Made by a program: the position numbers and the translations under genes. From positions 1-30,814 of the IMG/VR virus record IMGVR_UViG_3300007735_000596: a DNA stretch of 30,814 nt; one strand, given 5' to 3'. The DNA is from a virus. The notes beneath the pieces were generated by a model, which made no database searches, was not told the DNA's origin, and saw only the letters and a list, made by a program, of their open reading frames with translations. Positions 7,450 through 14,484 of this stretch are shown here, piece by piece (position 1 is the stretch's first letter; every line of letters starts with the position of its first letter).

Positions 7450-8418
7450 ATGGCAAAGGTTGGAGATCACGTCCTCGGCGTTGGAGTCGAGAGCACATAT
7501 GGCACTGCAGTAAACCCGTCAACTCGTTTCGAGATTGTTTCGGAGAAGCTCGCACTCAAGCAGGACTACATTGAGTCCAAGTCATTGCGAGCTGGACAGC
7601 GTTACCTCAACAAGAACAACCATGTGGTTGGCAAGAAGCACGTTGAAGGCGACATTGAGCTTGAGATTCCAAGCGCAGGCGCGGGCTTTTGGTTCAAGCA
7701 GCTGATGGGCGCGGTCGCTACGACCACACCAGCAGGCGCGACCAATCGGCGTTTGCATACTTTCACGGCGAGCAGCAACTTGGACGGGCTTTGGTTCACA
7801 ACAGAGGTGCAGCGCACTGATGTTGCCGGCACGGCTCACAAGTTCACGTACACATCATGCGCCGTGACTGACATGGAGATCGCTTGCAAGGCTGGCGAGC
7901 TTGCCACATTGACTGCGAGCGTGTTTGGCAAGGATGAGAGCGTGTCTGCGGCTTCAGCAACCTCAGCTTCATACCCAACGAGCACACCGCTTGTATTTGC
8001 TGGTGCTGCCGTTCAAATTGGTGACGCGGGTGGATCTGTGACAACGCAGACCAACGTTTCCGAGTTCTCAGTGAAGATTGAGAACGGACGCAAGACTGAT
8101 CGCTACTTCTTGGGTGATAACACACCGGCAAGCCCAATCGAGGCTGACATGCGCAGCTGTGAAGGCAAGATCAACGTGGACTGGACTGGTTTGACGCAGT
8201 ACAACCGTTTCGTCAATCACAGCTCGGTCAAGATCGTTGCAAAGTTCGAGACTCAAGCTGTAATCGAAGGATCGGCCAAGGGTTACGTTCAAGTAACAAT
8301 CCCAGCCGCCGTATTTACTGGTGAAACACCAACTGGTGGTGGCGACATTGTTGAGCAGAGCATTGACTTCAAGGCTCTTGACGATGGCACCAACGAGCCT
8401 GTCACGATTGAGTACTGA
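7450..8418 (+). CDS. Major tail (tube) protein
   Basis: 322 aa. The start MAKVGDHVLGVGVESTYGTAV followed by a beta-rich body is typical of the phage tail tube family whose subunits stack as hexamers to form the siphophage tail. Recognisable pieces include LSKKG-like turns replaced here by SKSLRAGQRYLNKN, GDIELEIPSAGAGFWFKQLMG, and a repeat-like end QSIDFKALDDGTNEPVTIEY. It lies between neck proteins and tail chaperones, as expected. ATG 7450 follows GGCGAGGAG (part of the previous gene's end). Length is normal for tube proteins of actinophages that carry an extra C-terminal domain. Confidence 0.88.
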   Translation: MAKVGDHVLGVGVESTYGTAVNPSTRFEIVSEKLALKQDYIESKSLRAGQRYLNKNNHVVGKKHVEGDIELEIPSAGAGFWFKQLMGAVATTTPAGATNRRLHTFTASSNLDGLWFTTEVQRTDVAGTAHKFTYTSCAVTDMEIACKAGELATLTASVFGKDESVSAASATSASYPTSTPLVFAGAAVQIGDAGGSVTTQTNVSEFSVKIENGRKTDRYFLGDNTPASPIEADMRSCEGKINVDWTGLTQYNRFVNHSSVKIVAKFETQAVIEGSAKGYVQVTIPAAVFTGETPTGGGDIVEQSIDFKALDDGTNEPVTIEY

Positions 8419-8449
8419 GCCTGGACGCGGCTATCTAGTAGTGGAAGAA

Positions 8450-8863
8450 GTGGGGATCAACGTGGATGTAGACATCCACAATGCTCGCCATGCTTTGAAG
8501 CAGTACGCGCCCGATCTTGAGAAGGCGCTCAAGCAAACGTTCAAGAAGTATGCGGATAGGGGCGCTCAGTACGCACGTGCTGGCGCTCCTCGTCGTACAG
8601 GTGCCCTAGCTGACAGCTTTGAAGGCCGGACAAAGTTCACTCAGAACATGACGCGGTTACAAGTCACTTCGACTGGTGGCCGGGGAGTACCTAAGTACAG
8701 GTATCCACAGGACGTTGGCCGACACTCTGGCACGTCGTCAATGAGTGGAACGCACTATTTGACATCGGCTTGGAAGCGAGTAGTGCCGGAGGCAGTGAAC
8801 GGCATTTTGCGCGAGATGGATCGCGTGGGTGACGAATTTGAAAAACGAGCAAACGGGGGTTGA
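8450..8863 (+). CDS. HK97 gp10-like tail/neck protein
   Basis: About 137 aa. The core RHALKQYAPDLEKALKQTFK followed by YARAGAPRRTGALADSF is the signature of HK97 gp10-like proteins ('P.RTG.L..S'), which act at the head-tail joining region. The end LTSAWKRVVPEAVNGILREMDRVG is the usual amphipathic C-terminal helix. There is no ATG; GTG codons at 8441, 8450 and 8462 are all possible. I give 8450, but GGGG at 8452-8455 would serve 8462 equally well. Its position after the tube gene instead of before it is slightly unusual. Confidence 0.7.
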   Translation: MGINVDVDIHNARHALKQYAPDLEKALKQTFKKYADRGAQYARAGAPRRTGALADSFEGRTKFTQNMTRLQVTSTGGRGVPKYRYPQDVGRHSGTSSMSGTHYLTSAWKRVVPEAVNGILREMDRVGDEFEKRANGG

Positions 8864-8865
8864 TT

Positions 8866-9168
8866 GTGCCTAGCGATTCGCTAATGACTATCAAGATCGA
8901 CAATGAGCAGTTTCAAATAGACATGCAAGACTTGACCTGGGGTGAAGCTGAGGAGGTCGAGGATCTTATTGGTGGGAGCATTGCCGATCATGTTGAGAGC
9001 GTGAAGGGTGTCCTTGCTATTGCGTTTATTGCAAAGCGACGTAAGCATCCTTTGACAACGATTGACGATCTGCGCGCGCTTCCTATGGGCGCGATTGAGA
9101 TTGTGGAGGGTGACGACTCGCTCCCCCCTACACAAGGCGACGTGGCAGAGGACTCTGGCATCCAGTAG
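8866..9168 (+). CDS. Tail assembly chaperone, short product
   Basis: 100 aa product in the zero frame. Tail assembly chaperones bind the tape measure before tube polymerisation, like lambda gpG. The protein is small and acidic with LTWGEAEEVEDLIGGSIADHV and LAIAFIAKRR, similar to actinophage chaperones. GTG 8866 is preferred over TTG 8860 since GGGGG at 8855-8859 is six bases upstream; ATG 8884 is an alternative. It ends at TAG 9166-9168, soon after a slippery C-run that leads into the longer frame. Confidence 0.8.
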   Translation: MPSDSLMTIKIDNEQFQIDMQDLTWGEAEEVEDLIGGSIADHVESVKGVLAIAFIAKRRKHPLTTIDDLRALPMGAIEIVEGDDSLPPTQGDVAEDSGIQ

Positions 9169-9290
9169 TCGCGCGTCGTTACGGCATCTTGCCTTGGCAG
9201 ATGCATTTGTTGACAGATCGTGAGTGGCGCTTAATTCACGACGACCTCGAAGAAGAACGCCGAGAGGCTAGAAAGGCTGAACGTGCCTAA
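8866..9290 (+). CDS. Tail assembly chaperone, -1 frameshift product (G-T like)
   Basis: Predicted fusion of the short chaperone with the -1 reading frame. After the CCC CCT codons at 9124-9129 the ribosome moves back one base and continues with TAC at 9129 to the TAA at 9288-9290, giving about 141 aa. The -1 extension reads on into VVARRYGILPWQMHLLTDREW and a charged tail EEERREARKAERA. The ARRYGILPWQ segment is a hallmark of the extended chaperone in actinophages, so this frame is clearly coding. Its end overlaps the tape measure start by eight bases. The frame has no start codon of its own with a good ribosome binding site. Confidence 0.85.
9123..9129 (+). promoter_or_regulatory. -1 programmed frameshift slippery site
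   Basis: C CCC CCT fits the X XXY YYZ heptamer in the zero frame of the chaperone gene. A one-base backward slip leaves both tRNAs paired with CCC. Chaperone-like sequence continues only in the -1 frame after this point, and the +1 frame gives an unconvincing sequence ending at TGA near 9224. Confidence 0.85.
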
Positions 9291-10596
9291 GAAGTCAGTC
9301 ACACTTGAGATTGCTGCTGATGCGAGTCGTGCCGAGCGCGAGCTTAAGAAAACACAGCGTCAGCTTAACTACTTTAAGAAGCAGGCAACTCTTGCTGGGC
9401 GTGGCTCAGGTGGAATCTTTGCCCCTGCTACGAAGGGGGCAACTCAGCTCAGCGGCTCTCTTGGCGTTGTTGGCTCGCGTTTCAAAAATGTGGCAACGGC
9501 TGGCGTAGGCCTTGGCGTTGGATTGGGCGGTGCAGCCGTTGGTTTCGCTGTTATTGGCGAGGCGTTTCAAGTCATTGACGAGGGCGTTACCAAGCTCAAG
9601 AATCTCGTTGCTGAGACTAAGAAACTTGAGCGCGAAACAGGCATGTCAACCGAAACGAGCTCGGCTTGGATTGGTGTTGCAACACGGTTCGGGCTTTCAT
9701 CTCAACAGTTGAGCTTGAGCCTTGGCCTGTTGTCGAAGAAAATTGTTGCGACTGAGGGTGGCACGAAGGCTGCAAATAAGCAGCTTGCGATCTTTGCCCA
9801 GGCTGGGGTTGGACGATCTATCCTTGCTAGCCGCGACATGGACAGAATCCTTATTGCGGTGGCTAATCGGTTCAAAGCGATGCCTGATGGTGTCAACAAG
9901 ACCGATCTTGCTCTGAAGCTCTTTGGGCGATCTGGCAAAAATCTCATTCCTGTTCTGAATCAGGGTGGGTCACGCCTTGCCGCATTGAAGCGTGAGATGG
10001 CAGCTTTGGGGTTGACGATCAACGGCAATACCAAGGCGCGCGTTACCGAGCTGACGAAGGCTCAACGAGTTCTCAAGCAAGTTTGGGACGGCATTCAAAT
10101 CCAGCTTGCTACCCGAGTCATCCCACGCTTGGTGAATTTTGCTAGTGCTGCACGCGATGCTGCTGTCGCGTTGAGAACTGGACGCAAGCCAGCCCAAGGC
10201 TTAGCTGATGACCTGTACAGGATTGGGCGGGCGCTTGAAAAAGTCTGGTCTTTAATGAAAAAAGTTAAGGAAGTCAACGATCTTCTTCAAAACCTTGACG
10301 TTGCCGGACGTGTGCTCAACGGGCCCGTTGGCAAGTGGGTTGCTGACAAGCTGATGGCAACTGGTGGAATTGTCAGTGGGCCAACGCGAGCGATTGTTGG
10401 CGAGGACGGCCCCGAGGCTGTAATCCCACTCAGTCGTAAGCATCGTGCTCGGGGAGCAGCGCTTTATCAGGCCGCCGGAGCCGCGATGGGAATGAATGGT
10501 GGGCACACGTTTGTAGTGAATAACTACGGCAATCAACTTGACGAAACGCAACTGGCCGCTCGCTTCGCATGGCAACTTAAGACAAGGACTGTGTAG
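9283..10596 (+). CDS. Tape measure protein (short)
   Basis: 437 aa. It sets tail length and enters the cell envelope during DNA ejection. The N-terminus has a helical, Lys-rich coil (RAERELKKTQRQLNYFKKQ), then a glycine-rich hydrophobic segment at about 74-95 (GVGLGVGLGGAAVGFAVIGEA), long Ala/Leu/Lys-rich helices, and the end ATGGIVSGPTRAIVGEDGPE, a tape-measure signature. It is small for the family: at the usual ratio of about 0.15 nm per residue, the tail would be only about 65 nm. It starts at GTG 9283, inside the end of the frameshift product. Confidence 0.92.
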   Translation: MPKKSVTLEIAADASRAERELKKTQRQLNYFKKQATLAGRGSGGIFAPATKGATQLSGSLGVVGSRFKNVATAGVGLGVGLGGAAVGFAVIGEAFQVIDEGVTKLKNLVAETKKLERETGMSTETSSAWIGVATRFGLSSQQLSLSLGLLSKKIVATEGGTKAANKQLAIFAQAGVGRSILASRDMDRILIAVANRFKAMPDGVNKTDLALKLFGRSGKNLIPVLNQGGSRLAALKREMAALGLTINGNTKARVTELTKAQRVLKQVWDGIQIQLATRVIPRLVNFASAARDAAVALRTGRKPAQGLADDLYRIGRALEKVWSLMKKVKEVNDLLQNLDVAGRVLNGPVGKWVADKLMATGGIVSGPTRAIVGEDGPEAVIPLSRKHRARGAALYQAAGAAMGMNGGHTFVVNNYGNQLDETQLAARFAWQLKTRTV

Positions 10597-11445
10597 ATGC
10601 TCTCTAAGGTCACTTTCACGCCAGCTGTTGGCTCCGCTGTTGATCTGCACGCGTCAACGGGCAGTTACAAGGTCAGCAGGGCCGACGGCATTGTTGGCCC
10701 ACCAGAACCCCGCGAGGTCAGCAGGACTGCGCCAGGGCGCGACGGCACTCTTGATGACACAAGGTTTTTGACTGACCGAAAGATCACGCTTGAGGGCGAG
10801 ATCATCGGATCATCTCAGTCTGATGTGTGGACTAAGTGGGATGCGCTCGCAGCAGCCTTCCAGAGCACGCTGTTGTCAAAGGGCACGCTGACTGTCACGT
10901 TGCCTGATGGCAGTACGCAACGGCAGTGCACGGTGATCTTGACTGGTTCAGCGCAACCTTCATTTGAGGGCGGGTCAGCGTATTTGCAGTATCAGGTGAA
11001 CTTCCGTGCCCCCGATCCACGCTGGTATGGCACCACGCTTAACACCAGTGCGTTGACGATCAGCGCAACAGCAGCTACGACAAGCAGCAGCGCGAACGTC
11101 ACAAATGCTGGCAACGCACCGTCAGCACCCAAGCTGACATGGAGTCCAGTCTCATCAGGCCTGTACTTCGACTATGCAACCTTCACAGTGCCAACGGCTT
11201 ACACCTCGTTGAGCCCACAGGGAAGCACCATCGTCCTCGATGGCAGCACTGGCTCCGCTGCGATCTCCAACAACAACTATGTTGACTGCGCCACACGCAC
11301 CACCAATACGACCTCCGTGCTTACAGCGACAACAGAGTGGCCCGTGCTGTATCCGGGCACTAGCAGCTGGAATTGGACACAACAATACGCTGGATCAACC
11401 TCCAATAGCACCTGCACTGTTTCCTGGCGCGACGCGTGGTGGTAG
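10597..11445 (+). CDS. Distal tail protein (Dit-like)
   Basis: 282 aa, directly after the tape measure (ATG 10597 abuts the TAG). Residues 1-150 fit the Dit N-terminal belt domain that rings the tail tip: DGIVGPPEPREVSRTAPGRDG, ITLEGEIIGSSQSDVW and PDPRWYGTTLNTS, the last a common end of that domain. Residues about 155-282 form a second beta-rich domain (APKLTWSPVSSGLYF, TIVLDGSTGSAAISN, Trp-rich end) likely to be the galectin-like or carbohydrate-contacting domain. The next gene, a hub protein, completes the tail tip set. Confidence 0.82.
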   Translation: MLSKVTFTPAVGSAVDLHASTGSYKVSRADGIVGPPEPREVSRTAPGRDGTLDDTRFLTDRKITLEGEIIGSSQSDVWTKWDALAAAFQSTLLSKGTLTVTLPDGSTQRQCTVILTGSAQPSFEGGSAYLQYQVNFRAPDPRWYGTTLNTSALTISATAATTSSSANVTNAGNAPSAPKLTWSPVSSGLYFDYATFTVPTAYTSLSPQGSTIVLDGSTGSAAISNNNYVDCATRTTNTTSVLTATTEWPVLYPGTSSWNWTQQYAGSTSNSTCTVSWRDAWW

Positions 11446-11448
11446 CAG

Positions 11449-12474
11449 GTGGCAAACAGGCAGTACGGCCTCACCATTGAGAAGCCAGACGGCACCATTG
11501 TCGCTTACTTGCAGAGCGCCAGCAGTGCGCGCGCCAGCTTCATGCTCAACGGCATCAGCAACCTGAGCGTGACCTTTGACGCGTCGAGCAGTGACGCTGA
11601 AGCGCTTTACACGGCACTTGAGACCACACTGCCTGTTGCACGCTTGGCAAGGGATGGCAGCACAGTCTTTGTTGGCCCGCTTGAAGCAGTGGATCTCACA
11701 GTGGGTGACACGGGCGATGTGAGCGCCACGTTCACTGATTGGGCTGGCCTGTTTGGTCACTGGCGGCCTTATGGCAAGTACAAGAACACCAGTTCCAACA
11801 CGATTGTCAGCGCAATGGTTGGCCTTGCCCGCTGGCCGCAAAGTGTTCAGCAGCTAACCAAATCAGGCTCCGTAACTGCTACTGCAAGCGTCAGCAGTGC
11901 AGAGCAATCATCTGTCCTTGAGCAGCTGGTTCAGGCTGGCTCCGTTGCCCCGTTTGACTGGTATGTCGATCATGCAGCTGGCACCTTCAAGATCGCGAGC
12001 TCGCACGGGTCTGACAAGACTGGCAGCGTGCAATTCGGCGCTGGCGAGTTTGAGGCCAACCCAACCTTTGCTAATGCTCAGGGTGCGCGTGTGACGATGC
12101 AGCCACCTCGTAATCGCATTTGGAGCAACACGGGCAAGGGCAAACTGGTTGAGAACCAAGGCTCAACGGCTAAGACAAACAGTCTGAGCGGCTATGGCGA
12201 GTTCTTTGAGCGCGTGGAATCGGGTAAGTCCAATGCTCAGTCAATGGCGAACGCCTACGCGCGTTACAGCCCGCAGCAAGTCATCGAGTTAAGCGTTGAT
12301 CCCGTGCTCGCCCCAGCATGGCTGACCGATTACTACCTCGGTGACACGGTTGGCGTGACGATCTCCACACGCGCCTTCCAGTTCGCCGACGCGTTGCGCG
12401 TCAACCAGATTGACGTTGAGCTCGATGAGCAGCTGGTCGAAGTGTCCAACTCTCTCACCTTTGAGAAGGTCTAA
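11449..12474 (+). CDS. Tail hub / tail-associated protein (Tal-like, short)
   Basis: 341 aa. Its position directly after Dit, with YGLTIEKPDGTIVAYLQSA, LNGISNLSVTFDASS and a repeating beta pattern ending in QIDVELDEQLVEVSNSLTFE, fits the hub proteins (gp27/gpD-like) that close the tail tip. The section 'SVLEQLVQAGSVAPFDWYVDHAAG' matches the usual central hub domain. Enzyme domains seen in larger Tal proteins are absent. GTG 11449 is used as start, three bases after the previous stop; GGTGGTAGCAG before it is a weak ribosome binding site. Confidence 0.75.
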   Translation: MANRQYGLTIEKPDGTIVAYLQSASSARASFMLNGISNLSVTFDASSSDAEALYTALETTLPVARLARDGSTVFVGPLEAVDLTVGDTGDVSATFTDWAGLFGHWRPYGKYKNTSSNTIVSAMVGLARWPQSVQQLTKSGSVTATASVSSAEQSSVLEQLVQAGSVAPFDWYVDHAAGTFKIASSHGSDKTGSVQFGAGEFEANPTFANAQGARVTMQPPRNRIWSNTGKGKLVENQGSTAKTNSLSGYGEFFERVESGKSNAQSMANAYARYSPQQVIELSVDPVLAPAWLTDYYLGDTVGVTISTRAFQFADALRVNQIDVELDEQLVEVSNSLTFEKV

Positions 12475-12992
12475 TGGCTACTTACAATCGCAACCCAAGC
12501 CTTGTAACGGAGTTCAACCGCCTTCGCTGGCGACTTGACGCAGTAGAGCGCAAGACGCTTGGCACACTCTCGTATTCCAGCACGACGAATACGACTGTGA
12601 CAACGGGTACGAGCCTTTGGTCAGACACGATCTATGTGCCAGATGAGGGCATCCTTGAGTTCGCGGCCAACCTGCTCATCACGACAACGGGCGCGGCAGA
12701 GGCTTATTTCACCTTCTACATTGACGGCACGGCGGGCACACAGTTTGCGTATCGAAACGCGGCCGGCGCGGGCTCACTGCGCCTAAGCACTGTTCCCGGT
12801 GATCCAAATGGCGCGCAGGGCTCGGGCAATCCGGGCGCGTTCATCATCCCAACATCAGTCGCGCCAAATGGCACTGGCTCAGGTTGGAACATTGACCCTG
12901 GCGAACATGATGTTGAAGTGAAGTGCAACAGCAAGTCTGGCGCTGGCACTGTCACCGTTGCCGATTTCACGATTGGCGTGAGAGCCAGCTAA
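12474..12992 (+). CDS. Minor tail / beta-sandwich structural protein
   Basis: 172 aa. ATG 12474 overlaps the preceding TAA by one base. A short helical lead (LVTEFNRLRWRLDAVERK) is followed by an all-beta domain rich in Gly, Thr and Ser: SLWSDTIYVPDEGILEFAAN, AYFTFYIDGTAGTQ, SGWNIDPGEHDVEV, resembling C1q/TNF-type or jelly-roll tips of phage fibres. A short coil followed by a trimeric head is a common design for side fibres. No enzyme motif is seen. Function is inferred from fold style and place at the end of the tail operon. Confidence 0.7.
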   Translation: MATYNRNPSLVTEFNRLRWRLDAVERKTLGTLSYSSTTNTTVTTGTSLWSDTIYVPDEGILEFAANLLITTTGAAEAYFTFYIDGTAGTQFAYRNAAGAGSLRLSTVPGDPNGAQGSGNPGAFIIPTSVAPNGTGSGWNIDPGEHDVEVKCNSKSGAGTVTVADFTIGVRAS

Positions 12993-13016
12993 ACCCTCGA
13001 CCACACACTCTTTCCT

Positions 13017-13223
13017 ATGACCTCTGACGAACAACACACTTGGCTTATGCGCGAACTTGACGGCATTAAGAAGAACACGGACACGATCAGCGAAGACCTG
13101 TCCGAAGTGAAGGATCGCGTCACGCGCCTTGAAGAACGCGCGAGCACGACTAACCGGCTTATTGGTGTGTTGATCGCGTGCGTCCCTGTGGCGTACATCG
13201 TGGTCGATCACCTCAACAAGTAA
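13017..13223 (+). CDS. XhlA-like lysis accessory membrane protein
   Basis: 68 aa. Residues 1-45 form a charged amphipathic coil (SEDLSEVKDRVTRLEERAST) and residues about 46-64 a single membrane helix (RLIGVLIACVPVAYIVVDH). This layout is the haemolysin XhlA family, membrane-anchored proteins that work with holin and endolysin. It sits immediately upstream of the endolysin. No clear ribosome binding site is visible before ATG 13017, only the pyrimidine-rich run TCTTTCCT. Confidence 0.75.
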   Translation: MTSDEQHTWLMRELDGIKKNTDTISEDLSEVKDRVTRLEERASTTNRLIGVLIACVPVAYIVVDHLNK

Positions 13224-13253
13224 TTCCTCAAACCCTTAGAAGGGGGACATGAC

Positions 13254-13949
13254 ATGGGTGGAAGCGCTATCAAGCGTCGCCTTCGCGCGCACGGATTCTG
13301 GCCGGCAGGCTGGCCGATCAACAATGGGGTAGGCCCAAGGACGCGCAAGCAGATCGCCAAGTTCCAGAAGGCACATGGTCTTGAAGCGAGTGGCAAGGTT
13401 GGCCCTAAGACAACAATGGCCCTGAACGCGCCAGCGACGCGCAAAGCAGCTGGTGAACGCGCTCGTGCTGTGAATTGGGCCAAGTCACGGGTTGGCACGA
13501 CTGAGAACCCACCTGAGAGCAATCGGGGCCGGTACATCACAGCGTGGCAAGAGATGAGTGGCTATCCCGGTGGTGGAGTGCCTTGGTGCCAATGCTTTGT
13601 CAACGCATCAGCTTTTGTGGGATCTCGCAAGCGCATCAAGCCCATCTGGTTTGGTGGCTACACCGTCAGCGTCGTAGAGATGGCTGACAACGGCGAGCAC
13701 GGCCTCAAGCGCATCAAGCTCGCCGAAGCACGCCCAGGGGATTGGGTGTACTTCAACTTCCCCGGTGGTGAATCAGTTGACCATGTTGGCCTGTTCATGC
13801 ACGACAACGGCGACGGCACCATAGGCACCATCGAGGGCAACACCAGTGCTGGCGAAGCTGGCAGCCAATCGAATGGTGGTGGCGTATTCCGTCGCACTCG
13901 CCCCAAGTCGTATGTCGCAGCAGTAGTCAGGCCCCCGTTCAAGAGTTAG
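13254..13949 (+). CDS. Endolysin: peptidoglycan-binding domain plus CHAP
   Basis: 231 aa. Residues 1-60 form a PG_binding_1-like domain (WPINNGVGPRTRKQIAKFQK, ASGKVGPKTTMAL). Residues about 70-228 are a CHAP amidase/peptidase: Cys112 in PWCQCF, His177 in VDHVGLF and Glu194/Asn196 in TIEGN, plus PGDWVYF. The enzyme cuts host peptidoglycan at the end of infection. The cell-wall-binding domain is at the N-terminus, the reverse of many endolysins. No signal peptide is seen, so release depends on the holin. GAAGGGGG lies a few bases before ATG 13254. Confidence 0.93.
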   Translation: MGGSAIKRRLRAHGFWPAGWPINNGVGPRTRKQIAKFQKAHGLEASGKVGPKTTMALNAPATRKAAGERARAVNWAKSRVGTTENPPESNRGRYITAWQEMSGYPGGGVPWCQCFVNASAFVGSRKRIKPIWFGGYTVSVVEMADNGEHGLKRIKLAEARPGDWVYFNFPGGESVDHVGLFMHDNGDGTIGTIEGNTSAGEAGSQSNGGGVFRRTRPKSYVAAVVRPPFKS

Positions 13950-13959
13950 GAGACTCGCT

Positions 13960-14127
13960 ATGAGTAAAGCCCAGATCAGCGCCCTTTCAGGCGTTGTAGT
14001 TGCAGTCGTGTCAGTTCTTGTCAGCCGGGGTGTTCTCGGTGGCGAAACTGCAACTGATGTGCAGTCGATTGTGACAGCGCTAATCGCGTTTGGTGCCACT
14101 GTTGGCATCAGGAGCGCTCGCCCGTAA
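13960..14127 (+). CDS. Holin (small, hydrophobic)
   Basis: 55 aa, reading MSKAQISALSGVVV onward. Two hydrophobic stretches, about 8-22 (LSGVVVAVVSVLVS) and 35-50 (SIVTALIAFGATVGI), are separated by a short polar turn with GGETATD, and the end is basic (RSARP). Size and place after the endolysin fit a small class II-type holin that permeabilises the membrane. AGGAG at 13948-13952, overlapping the endolysin stop, gives a spacing of seven to ATG 13960. It is the last gene before the terminator at 14157. Confidence 0.75.
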   Translation: MSKAQISALSGVVVAVVSVLVSRGVLGGETATDVQSIVTALIAFGATVGIRSARP

Positions 14128-14156
14128 GACGGCCTAATCAAGTTTGCAGGCCGCAG

Positions 14157-14187
14157 GCCCCTCGCCCACACGGGCGGGGGGCTTCTT
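14157..14187 (+). terminator. Rho-independent terminator of the late operon
   Basis: An 11-bp GC-rich stem, GCCCCTCGCCC (14157-14167) with GGGCGGGGGGC (14172-14182) and an ACAC loop, has one G-T pair and is followed by TTCTTC. It lies 30 bases after the holin stop and likely ends structural and lysis transcription. Confidence 0.85.
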
Positions 14188-14193
14188 CGCGTT

Positions 14194-14268
14194 CTAGGAG
14201 CGGTGAAGAATCCAAACCATCAGTGCACCACCAATAAAGGCATAACTGCCAACGATCATTCCCAACAT
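14194..14268 (-). CDS. Possible 24-aa single-span membrane peptide
   Basis: Minus-strand ATG at 14266-14268, stop at 14194-14196. The peptide reads MLGMIVGSYAFIGGALMV followed by WILHRS: one membrane helix and a short basic end. On the minus strand GGAGAG (14276-14281) lies seven bases before the ATG, a good ribosome binding site. It sits in an otherwise empty gap, opposite to all nearby genes, and ends just short of the terminator stem. Phage membrane peptides of this size include holin inhibitors and exclusion proteins, but no family is recognised here. Chance occurrence cannot be ruled out for such a short frame. Confidence 0.35.
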   Translation of the reverse strand: MLGMIVGSYAFIGGALMVWILHRS

Positions 14269-14322
14269 CAGGTGACTCTCCAGTCTGTTCAGCGAGCGCG
14301 TAAAGGGGTGAAAGAAAACAAC

Positions 14323-14359
14323 ACGCTCACTGAAACGACAGTACGCTCTGGTTACGCTC
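14323..14359. repeat. Three phased ACGCTC direct repeats
   Basis: ACGCTC occurs at 14323-14328, 14343-14348 and 14354-14359. The last two share TACGCTC. Spacings of 20 and 11 bases put all three on nearly the same DNA face. They lie in the gene-free stretch 14128-14483 between late terminator and early gene start, so they may be protein-binding half-sites. Confidence 0.4.
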
Positions 14360-14452
14360 GGCGCAAGTGATAATCGGCCCCCATTTGTGTCGGGCGTACT
14401 ACCTAACAAGGTTCACGGGTTCTTACTGCACGCAATCCGTCTTATGTCCTGA

Positions 14453-14484
14453 TTCCGTCCGGGCATGGTCTCACGCTTAAAGTG
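14453..14484 (+). promoter_or_regulatory. Shared upstream motif, copy A
   Basis: TTCCGTCCG at 14453-14461 and CTTAAAGTG at 14476-14484. The second element contains the GTG start of the next gene. The same two elements in the same order occur at 27276 and 27293, and the first alone (as GATTCCGTCCGG) at 16850. All three copies lie in gaps before + strand genes, which suggests a phage-specific control element. Confidence 0.4.

Larger units (their letters stand above)
14128..14483. other. Gene-poor control region
   Basis: Apart from the terminator, the possible minus-strand peptide, the phased ACGCTC repeats and the TTCCGTCCG motif near its right end, I see no gene here. It divides the late genes from the metallophosphoesterase gene and should contain that gene's promoter. 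No clean -35/-10 pair can be picked out. Confidence 0.6.

Noticed and set aside
14266-14409. Longer 71-aa version of the minus-strand membrane peptide
   Set aside because: The added 47 residues do not look like a protein and there is no ribosome binding site for the upstream start; only the 24-aa version has one.
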